A stretch of DNA of 33,706 nt, taken from assembly GCA_001767945.1 (NCBI GenBank), contig MEMN01000111.1, positions 1 through 33,706 of the forward strand, in the 5' to 3' direction. Position numbers and translations under genes: made by a program. This document shows, piece by piece, positions 27,853 through 33,706 of the stretch. Every line of letters starts with the position of its first letter. The stretch's first letter is position 1. This DNA comes from Alphaproteobacteria bacterium RIFCSPHIGHO2_12_FULL_66_14 (lineage in GTDB: Bacteria > Pseudomonadota > Alphaproteobacteria > Reyranellales > Reyranellaceae). The notes beneath the pieces are model-generated. The model did no database searches, was not told the DNA's origin, and was given only the letters and a program-made list of their open reading frames with translations.

Positions 27853-29049
27853 CTAGAGTCCCAGCACCATCTTGGAGATGATGCCCTTCTGTATTTCGTT
27901 GCTGCCGCCGTAGATCGTGGTCTTGCGCGTGTTGAAGTAGCGCGGCGCGGCGAGATGGGCATACTCGGGCCCGACCGGCGCCTCGTTGGTGCCCTGCCAC
28001 AGGAGGCCCGGCAAGTAGGGTGCGGAATATTCGCCGACCGCCTCCATGGTGAGTTCGGTGAGGCGCTGCTGGATCTCGGAGCCGCGGATTTTGAGGCCTG
28101 ACACTTCCGGACCGGGCTGGCCACCATGCGCCATCGCCGACAGCACGCGCAGTTCGGTGTACTCGAGCGCCGTCACCTGGATTTCGAGGTCGGCGATCTT
28201 CTCGGCGAAGCTCTTGTTCTCGATCAGCGGCCGACCGTTGTCCTGCTCGGCGCGCGCGATGTCCTTCAGTGCCGCCACGCCGCGCTTGGACTGCGGCACG
28301 GCGGCGATCCCCAGTCGCTCGTTGGCGAGCAGGAATTTTGCGCAGGTCCAGCCCTCGTTCTCTTTGCCGACCAGGTTGGCGACCGGAACCTTCACATTGT
28401 CGAAGAAGACCTCGTTCACCTCATGGCCACCGTCGGCCATGATGATGGGCTTCACCGTGATGCCCGGCGTCTTCATGTCGATCAGCAGGAAGGAGATGCC
28501 CTCCTGCGGCTTGGACTTGGGATCGGTGCGCACCAGGCAGAAGATCCAGTCGGCCCAGTGGCCCATGGTGTTCCAGGTCTTGGACCCGTTCACGATGTAA
28601 TGGTCGCCTTCCTTCTCCGCCTTGGTGCGGAGCGAGGCGAGGTCGGAGCCCGAGCCCGGCTCGGAGTAGCCCTGGCACCACCACACCGTGCTGAGGCGGA
28701 TCGGGCCGAGGTACTTCGCCTTCTGCTCCTCGTTGCCGAAGGTGTAGATCACCGGTCCGACCATCTTGGTGCCGAACGGGATGATGCCGGGCGCATATTC
28801 TTCGGCGCAGATATTCTCGAAGATGTAGCGCTCGGCCGGCGTGAAGCCGGGGCCGCCGTGCTTCTTCGGCCACGTGTAAACCAGCCAGCCCTTCTTCCCG
28901 AGCGCCTGCTGCCAGCGCATATAGTCGTCGCGGCCGAGATGCTTGCCGTTCTTGACCTTGTCGCGCACGTCGACCGGCAGATGGCTGCGCGCAAACGCAC
29001 GGACCTCGTCGGCAAACTTCTGTTCTTCAGGCGTGAAAGCGAGGTCCAT
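27853..29049 (-). CDS. Acyl-CoA dehydrogenase, PimC-like large subunit, copy A
   Basis: A 398-residue acyl-CoA dehydrogenase, first gene of the minus-strand operon. It starts MDLAFTPEEQKFADEVRAFAR after GGGAGGGG at good spacing. Conserved parts are MVGPVIYTFGNEEQKAKYLG (96-115), WCQGYSEPGSGSDLASLRTKAE (124-145), the likely catalytic Glu244 in LANERLGIA, and the C-terminal TIYGGSNEIQKGIISKMVLGL. By analogy with PimCD and the actinobacterial FadE heteromers, the large subunit carries the base and pairs with a smaller homologue, which is encoded two genes downstream. Two large subunits and one small one raise the possibility of alternative heteromers with different substrates. Confidence 0.92.
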   Translation of the reverse strand: MDLAFTPEEQKFADEVRAFARSHLPVDVRDKVKNGKHLGRDDYMRWQQALGKKGWLVYTWPKKHGGPGFTPAERYIFENICAEEYAPGIIPFGTKMVGPVIYTFGNEEQKAKYLGPIRLSTVWWCQGYSEPGSGSDLASLRTKAEKEGDHYIVNGSKTWNTMGHWADWIFCLVRTDPKSKPQEGISFLLIDMKTPGITVKPIIMADGGHEVNEVFFDNVKVPVANLVGKENEGWTCAKFLLANERLGIAAVPQSKRGVAALKDIARAEQDNGRPLIENKSFAEKIADLEIQVTALEYTELRVLSAMAHGGQPGPEVSGLKIRGSEIQQRLTELTMEAVGEYSAPYLPGLLWQGTNEAPVGPEYAHLAAPRYFNTRKTTIYGGSNEIQKGIISKMVLGL

Positions 29050-29243
29050 GCACCCCTCCCGGGCCGGGTTTTCGATTTGGCCGGAGTTTAGCCACGAGCC
29101 CGTTCCGGACAAGCGCCACGCCATCGGCAGGCGGCTGGATGCGCCGCGAAGCGGAACAAGTTTACGTAGGAAATCGGTTACGTCATCATCAATAAGCCCC
29201 CACGCCTTCCGCTCATTGCGCGACGCGGCAACAATATGGACCC

Positions 29244-29870
29244 ATGTCTCGACTTGGCCCGTTGGCAGCAACTTTGGCAATTTTGGCGGCGATACCTTTG
29301 GTCATCGCGACGCTGGGCTACTTTTCGATGACGGTGGGCGTTGCGCTGGAAAATTCGAATAGGACGAATTTGCCCAGCGTCTATCAGTTTCGTTTGTACT
29401 CGGCGCTCTACTACGCGGGTCACTCGGAACTGGTCGATAGCCTTCCTTGCAATGCGGCCGCCAGCGAGTTGATTCGCAATCCGGCTTACTCACCGACGAT
29501 CAGCGGGGACGGCCGCCGGCTTTCGCCGCATCCGGTGGATTGTGTGCTGCCAACTGGATACCCAACCATTGGGGGGTGGTGTCCTTTGGTCGTCCAATTT
29601 GCCGGTGGCTGCTGGTCCATCGCATTTCGGGATGACGTACTGCAGCTACCCGGCTTCAAGGACGGCGTTATTCAGTTCGTGAGCGACTCCTGTAGTGTCA
29701 ACGAGCGCGGCGCACGGGAAGTCCTGCAGCGCATAGACAACTCAAAGGAATACCTGTCGCCGACAATGCGCAGTTCCTACTGCGCAAGCCCGCGCTCGAC
29801 CGTGATCTACTTCGTGAACGATCGCGGAGACGTAACGAGCGTGACGAATAGGATCTCTTGGGTTTTCTAG
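29244..29870 (+). CDS. Orphan membrane-anchored or exported protein, low GC
   Basis: A 208-residue protein with no family I recognise. The N-terminal 30 residues form a hydrophobic segment (LGPLAATLAILAAIPLVIATL) that would serve as a signal anchor; the rest is hydrophilic and presumably periplasmic. It holds six cysteines (in LPCNAA, VDCVLP, GWCPLV, GGCWSI, DSCSVN, SYCASP), an even number that fits disulfide bonding outside the cytoplasm. The DNA is visibly AT-richer than its neighbours: 26 of 60 bases are G or C at 29341-29400. This suggests acquisition from elsewhere. The ribosome site is weak. It is divergent from the acyl-CoA dehydrogenase operon over 194 bases and convergent with the PLD gene. 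The long open frame supports a real gene, but expression is unproven. Confidence 0.6.
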   Translation: MSRLGPLAATLAILAAIPLVIATLGYFSMTVGVALENSNRTNLPSVYQFRLYSALYYAGHSELVDSLPCNAAASELIRNPAYSPTISGDGRRLSPHPVDCVLPTGYPTIGGWCPLVVQFAGGCWSIAFRDDVLQLPGFKDGVIQFVSDSCSVNERGAREVLQRIDNSKEYLSPTMRSSYCASPRSTVIYFVNDRGDVTSVTNRISWVF

Positions 29871-29888
29871 CCAGAAATGGTGACCGAT

Positions 29889-29957
29889 CTATTCAAGGCA
29901 CCAGAAATGCCCCGCCTTCAACCTCTCGAAGGCGGCGTCGCTGAGGCCCGCCTCGCG
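29889..29957 (-). pseudogene. Relic of a CaiB/BaiF CoA-transferase C-terminus
   Basis: On the minus strand this short piece reads REAGLSDAAFERLKAGHFWC then LE and TAG. It matches REAGLSDAAIDKLKADKA at the C-terminus of the intact CoA-transferase encoded at 31312-32517, and the DNA is also similar over about 45 bases. It begins eight bases after the PLD-like gene stop and has no start or upstream domain of its own. It is therefore the leftover end of another CoA-transferase copy. Either PLD was inserted into a tandem CoA-transferase pair, or a deletion removed most of a duplicate. Confidence 0.7.
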
Positions 29958-29965
29958 ACCGCGGT

Positions 29966-31312
29966 TCAGCCCGCCACGCCGTAGCGTTCCGGCCGAAGGG
30001 TGACGGCGAGCCCCTTGCGCATCGCCTCGCCGCGCTCCATCCGGCGGCGATTATCGTCGCCGACCCGACGATAGAGCCCGAGGGCCGCGCGATCGTCGAG
30101 CGCGGCGGTGTCCTCGCCCACGCGCAGCGATACCAGTCGGCACAGGAGATCACGCGCGACCGTCTTGTCCCAGATCGAGGCGTTCATCTCACAGTGCCCT
30201 GTGAGCGAGAACGCATGCAGATTGCACGAGCCGATCGTGACCCAGGCATCGTCGACGATCATCAGCTTGGCGTGGACATAGAGTGGGTCGGGGTCATGCG
30301 CGTCCCGGCCTGCGATGCCCGCGAGCAGGAAGTTCGGATAACGGCCGAGCAACTCGACACCCTCGAAGCGTGGACGTTCTGCCGGATCGTTGCGGGCGGC
30401 AAAGACGTAGGCTTCCGGCTTCGCCGGCACGAGCAGCACGACGTCCACCCCACGCTCAAGCGCGCGCACAAGGGGCGACGCGATCTCCATGATCGGAATG
30501 GCCTGATTCTCAAGGTAGATGGTGCGGCGCGCGGCATCGATCGCCCGCACATACTGTTCGACGATGGAACGCTCCCCGCGCGCCACATCGAAAGGCCGCC
30601 CGTCCGGCGACGGATGGCCATCGAAGTACCGCGCGGCGTGCAGCATCCTCTGGACCTGGATCGTGCTCGCTCCCTGGGGCGGCGAGGCCGCGACCGGAAA
30701 CGGCAGCCGGTTCGCAGCGTCGCAATTCCAGTTGCCGTCTTCCGCCTCGCGTTCGCTCGCCTCGTTCCAGCGTTGGACGAAATTGTGATGAATGTCGGTC
30801 GCCGATGGGCCCGTCACCTCCAGGTAGAGGTCATGATGATGGCCATAGGAGCGCGCGGTGAGATTGGCACCGCCGACGAACACCGTCTCCGACGGAAAGC
30901 CCGCATCGACCACCCAGCTCTTCTGGTGCTGGCAATAGCGGTCGAGCGCCCGATCCCAGCGGATTTTCACGCGCGTGCCGCACTGGCGAAGCATGTCCCG
31001 ATCCTCGGCCGTTCCGGCGAACATGATGGGATGGTGGTTCGCCTCCGGGTTCGGACGCCAAACCAGCAGACGGACATCGACGCCACGTGCCACGGCGCGA
31101 TCGAAGACGTCGAGCAGGCTGCCGCGGCCTTCGGGGAAAAGAAAACGTCGGTCCCAAAAGGCGACAGTCACCCAAACACTGTGCCGCGCGGCATCGACGG
31201 CATCGCAAAGGCGTAAAAAGAACGTGTCGGCGCCGACCAGCGGGCGGACCCTGTTGCCCTCGCGGATCGGATAGGAGCCCGAGACGGCGCCCGGAATGTA
31301 GTGCTCTTGCAT
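29966..31312 (-). CDS. Phospholipase D-like phosphatidyltransferase/nuclease family protein
   Basis: A 448-residue soluble protein with two HKD motifs: His129, Lys131 and Asp136 in HQKSWVVDAG, followed by GGANLTARS, and His347, Lys349 and Asp354 in HAKLMIVDDAW, followed by GSCNLHAFS. The two half-domains make one active site that forms a phosphohistidine intermediate. No transmembrane helix or signal peptide is seen, unlike classical cardiolipin synthases; the long first half with HHHDLYLEVTG and NFVQRWNE resembles eukaryote-type PLD proteins in bacteria. Substrate may be phospholipid. The start ATG 31312 overlaps the CoA-transferase stop (TGATG), so translation is probably coupled, although the functions look unrelated. 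A longer in-frame start would lie inside the CoA-transferase gene and was rejected. Confidence 0.88.
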   Translation of the reverse strand: MQEHYIPGAVSGSYPIREGNRVRPLVGADTFFLRLCDAVDAARHSVWVTVAFWDRRFLFPEGRGSLLDVFDRAVARGVDVRLLVWRPNPEANHHPIMFAGTAEDRDMLRQCGTRVKIRWDRALDRYCQHQKSWVVDAGFPSETVFVGGANLTARSYGHHHDLYLEVTGPSATDIHHNFVQRWNEASEREAEDGNWNCDAANRLPFPVAASPPQGASTIQVQRMLHAARYFDGHPSPDGRPFDVARGERSIVEQYVRAIDAARRTIYLENQAIPIMEIASPLVRALERGVDVVLLVPAKPEAYVFAARNDPAERPRFEGVELLGRYPNFLLAGIAGRDAHDPDPLYVHAKLMIVDDAWVTIGSCNLHAFSLTGHCEMNASIWDKTVARDLLCRLVSLRVGEDTAALDDRAALGLYRRVGDDNRRRMERGEAMRKGLAVTLRPERYGVAG

Positions 31313-32517
31313 CAGGGCGGGACGATCAGCGCCTTGTCGGCTTTCAGCTTGTCGATGGCGGCGTCGCTCAGGCCTGCTTCGCGCAGCACTTCCACGCCGT
31401 CGCCGCCGATCCGCGGCGCATGACGGCGGAATTCGGTCTTGGTCTTCTCGAAATCGAGCGGGCTCGCGAAGGTCGTGATCGGGCCCTCGGTCGGGTGCTC
31501 GCGCTCGGTGAAGAAGCCGGTGGCTTTTAGGTGCGGATCGTCGACCAGTTCCTCGAGCGTGTGCACCGGCATGGCGGGGATGTCGGCCTTGTCGAACATT
31601 TCGAGCCACTCCTCGGTGGTGCGGTCCTTCAGAAGGCTGTCGAGCACCTGGTAGAGCTCGCTGAAGTGCCTCGGCCGCTCGGTGCGGTCGACGAACTTCT
31701 TCTCCTTGGCGAGATCGGGCCGGCCGGCCAGCTCGAAGAAGGCGATCCAGTGCTGGTCGGTGTAGGGCAGCGCGCAGATGTAGCCGTTCTTCGTGGGAAA
31801 CGGATGACGATACTTGTTGATGATGCGGTCGTAGCCCATGGCACCGCGCTCCGGCTTCCAGGTCGCGCCGAACAGATGCTCGGTCAGCCAGAACGAGGCC
31901 AGCGTCTCCAGCATCGGCACCTCGATCATCTGGCCCTCGCCGGTGCACTTGCGGTGATAGAGCGCAGCCAGCACCGCGATGCAGAGATGAAGCCCCGTCG
32001 TCTTGTCGGCGATCAGGCTCGGCATGAAGCGCGGCGGTGCACCGTCGACGCGTGACTGCAGCGAGGCCGCCCCGCTCACGCCCTGCACGAGATCGTCGAA
32101 GGCGGGCTTGTGGCCATAGGGGCCCTTGCGGGCGTAGCCCAGCGAATAGGCATAGATGATCGAGGGATTGATCTTCTTCAGATCCTCGTAGCCCAGGCCC
32201 AGGCGTTCGATCGCCGCCGGCCGGCTGTTGTGAATGAACAGGTCGGCAGTCTTGATCATGCCCTTCAGTACCTCGACGGCTTCGGCCTTCTTGAGATCGA
32301 GGCAGATCGAGCGCTTGTTACGGTTGGCCGCCATGTAGATCGGGCCCATGTCCTTGTCGCGACCCATCACGCCGCCCGAGAGCCGCAGGAGATCGCCCTC
32401 AGGCGGCTCGACCTTGATCACGTCGGCGCCCATGTCGGCCAGATGCTGCGTGGCGAACGGGCCCAGCAGCACCGCCGTCAGATCGATCACCCGTACGCCC
32501 GTCAACGGTCCCGGCAT
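31312..32517 (-). CDS. CaiB/BaiF (family III) CoA-transferase
   Basis: A 401-residue family III CoA-transferase. It has the usual opening LTGVRVIDLTAVLLGPFATQHLADMGADVIKVEPPEGD, NRNKRSICLDLK, and catalytic Asp141 in GHKPAFDDLVQGVSG, the residue that forms the acyl-anhydride/CoA thioester intermediate. The C-terminal part with DKADIPAMPVHTLEELVDDPHL and HAPRIGGDGVEVLREAGLSD is standard. These enzymes move CoA between organic acids and so activate a substrate, which fits with the acyl-CoA dehydrogenase operon nearby. ATG 32517 has GGGGAG a few bases upstream. The next gene, PLD-like, starts on its stop codon. Confidence 0.93.
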   Translation of the reverse strand: MPGPLTGVRVIDLTAVLLGPFATQHLADMGADVIKVEPPEGDLLRLSGGVMGRDKDMGPIYMAANRNKRSICLDLKKAEAVEVLKGMIKTADLFIHNSRPAAIERLGLGYEDLKKINPSIIYAYSLGYARKGPYGHKPAFDDLVQGVSGAASLQSRVDGAPPRFMPSLIADKTTGLHLCIAVLAALYHRKCTGEGQMIEVPMLETLASFWLTEHLFGATWKPERGAMGYDRIINKYRHPFPTKNGYICALPYTDQHWIAFFELAGRPDLAKEKKFVDRTERPRHFSELYQVLDSLLKDRTTEEWLEMFDKADIPAMPVHTLEELVDDPHLKATGFFTEREHPTEGPITTFASPLDFEKTKTEFRRHAPRIGGDGVEVLREAGLSDAAIDKLKADKALIVPP

Positions 32518-32615
32518 CACTCTCCCCGTCTCTTCATTCTCGGTCCGGCACACACTATGGCATAGCTCGAAAGGCTAAGGCATGTTGCCGACCCTGAACG
32601 GAGAGAAGAGCTGCA

Positions 32616-33706
32616 ATGTCTGGAGCGTTGGACGGCCTGCTGGTGGTGAGCGTCGAACAGGCGGTGGCCGCCCCCTATTGCGCGGCGCGGCTGGCCGACG
32701 CCGGCGCCCGGGTCATCAAGATCGAGCGACCGGAGGGCGATTTCGCGCGCGCCTACGACGGCTACGTGAAGGGCGAGTCGAGCTACTTCGTCTGGCTGAA
32801 CCGCGGCAAGCAGTCGGTGGCCCTCGACTTCAAGCAGGCCGAGGATCTTGCCCTTCTCCATCGCATGATCGCCAAAGCGGACGTACTGATCCAGAATCTG
32901 GCGCCGGGTGCGGCCGAACGCGCGGGCTTCGGCTCTGCCGCCATGCGAGCCCACCACAGGCGCCTGATCACCGTCGACGTCTCGGGCTACGGCGATCACG
33001 GCCCCTACAAGAACCGCCGCGCCTACGATCTGCTGGTGCAGGCCGAGAGCGGCCTCGCCTCGATCACCGGCACCGCCGACGCGCCGGGCCGCGTCGGCAT
33101 TTCGGCCACCGACATCGGCACCGGCATGTATGCCCACGCCGCCGTTCTCGAAGCCTTGCTGGCACGCCAGAAGACGGGCGAGGGCCGCGCCATCTCGGTC
33201 TCGCTGTTTTCCTCCATGGCCGAGTGGATGACGGTGCCGCTGCTCGCGATGGACTACGCCGCCTACGAATGGCCGCGGCTCGGCCTCACGCACCCGTTCA
33301 TCGCGCCCTACGGCGTTTACCCGAGCGCCGACAAGGTGCCGCTGTTGATCTCGATCCAGAACGATCGCGAGTTCGAGCGTCTCTGCCACGGCGTGCTCGA
33401 CCGGCCGGGGCTGGAGAAGGACCCGGACTACGCCACCAACAAGGCGCGCAACTCGCGGCGCGATGCGACCAACGCCATCGTCCAGGAATGCTTCGGCGCC
33501 CAGAGCTTCGAGACGCTGGCCGCCAAGCTCGATGCCGCGCAGATCGCCTGGGCGCGCGTGAGCTCGGTCGGTGATCTCTCCAGGCATCCGCAGCTCCGCC
33601 GCACCGTCTTCACTTCGAACAAGGGCGAGGTTTCCATCCCAGCCCTTGCCGCCTCCTATGCAGGCGAGCCCGAGCGGCTGGGCGACGTGCCGGCGCTCGG
33701 CCAACA
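32616..33706 (+). CDS. CaiB/BaiF (family III) CoA-transferase, cut by window edge
   Basis: The first 363 codons of a second family III CoA-transferase, open to the window end. It begins MSGALDGLLVVSVEQAVAAP after GGAGAGAAGAG and shows DAGARVIKIERPEGDFARAYD, WLNRGKQSVALDFK, VSGYGDHGPYKNRRAYDLLVQAESG with catalytic Asp138, and a visible end at RLGDVPALGQ, which is close to the family C-terminus, so only about 20-40 residues are missing. It is divergent from the first CoA-transferase across 98 bases and is only distantly similar to it. The succinyl-CoA or formyl-CoA-type donor is unknown. The opening VVSVEQAVAAPYCAARLADAG is typical of the citramalate/mesaconyl-CoA-transferase-like branch. Confidence 0.92.
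   Translation, partial: MSGALDGLLVVSVEQAVAAPYCAARLADAGARVIKIERPEGDFARAYDGYVKGESSYFVWLNRGKQSVALDFKQAEDLALLHRMIAKADVLIQNLAPGAAERAGFGSAAMRAHHRRLITVDVSGYGDHGPYKNRRAYDLLVQAESGLASITGTADAPGRVGISATDIGTGMYAHAAVLEALLARQKTGEGRAISVSLFSSMAEWMTVPLLAMDYAAYEWPRLGLTHPFIAPYGVYPSADKVPLLISIQNDREFERLCHGVLDRPGLEKDPDYATNKARNSRRDATNAIVQECFGAQSFETLAAKLDAAQIAWARVSSVGDLSRHPQLRRTVFTSNKGEVSIPALAASYAGEPERLGDVPALGQ

Noticed and set aside
27853-29049. Possibility that the two large acyl-CoA dehydrogenase genes are an assembly duplication
   Set aside because: The two copies differ at many residues and in DNA throughout, so they are genuine diverged paralogues.
29893-30153. 86-codon minus-strand frame over the PLD 3' end
   Set aside because: It overlaps PLD coding sequence in another frame and has no start signal; the real signal here is the CoA-transferase relic in a different frame.
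31313-31948. N-terminal extension of the PLD-like frame upstream of 31312
   Set aside because: The upstream part is another reading frame of the CoA-transferase gene and looks Arg/His-rich; the PLD fold begins at MQEHYIPG on the coupled ATG.

Overview
The window is a dense, GC-rich chromosomal stretch with no rRNA, tRNA, IS element, phage gene or CRISPR array that I could see. Gene content points to a free-living, metabolically versatile alphaproteobacterium. The clues are an SSS-domain sensor kinase, a SahR-metF-split metH operon, an mlaA-mlaC pair, tandem DUF992 proteins, and abundant CoA-transferase, acyl-CoA dehydrogenase and dipeptide-type ABC genes. A Rhodospirillales/Reyranella-like or rhizobial-type lineage is my inference; there is no rRNA to test it.

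Left part (1-10.3 kb). A sensor kinase with an N-terminal Na+/solute symporter domain runs off the left edge. Divergent from it are ettA (ABC-F translation factor), a small channel-like membrane protein and a 39-residue membrane microprotein. Facing them is a minus-strand run: cysE, an FAD aromatic-type hydroxylase, an SMP-30/gluconolactonase-like protein and a sugar-phosphate-isomerase-like TIM barrel. Upstream of that run lies the two-gene unit mlaA-mlaC (outer-membrane lipid trafficking).

Centre (10.3-23.6 kb, plus strand). A methionine/SAM-cycle operon starts with an ArsR-methyltransferase fusion regulator (SahR type), preceded by an AT-rich near-palindrome that looks like its operator. 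It continues with metF and a methionine synthase split exactly between the homocysteine and pterin domains at a T6 run; a TauE/SafE exporter closes it. Next comes a complete five-gene dipeptide/oligopeptide-type ABC importer (SBP, two permeases, two ATPases). The last ATPase appears to carry a one-base frameshift in its C-terminal tail. Two tandem DUF992 secreted/lipoprotein paralogues follow.

Right part (23.6-33.7 kb). A tight minus-strand operon encodes two paralogous PimC-like acyl-CoA dehydrogenases, a PimD-like smaller partner, an AEC-family transporter and a TauD/TfdA-type dioxygenase. This looks like an uptake and degradation module for an unknown organic acid. Beyond it are an AT-richer orphan gene, a phospholipase-D-like protein translationally coupled to a CaiB/BaiF CoA-transferase, a 22-codon relic of another CoA-transferase C-terminus, and a divergent second CoA-transferase cut by the right edge.

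The points most worth following up are the metH split at a homopolymer, the SahR-type operator, the CoA-transferase relic next to the PLD gene, the acyl-CoA dehydrogenase/dioxygenase operon, and the channel-like protein with a degenerate selectivity filter. I found no clearly new defence or mobile system.
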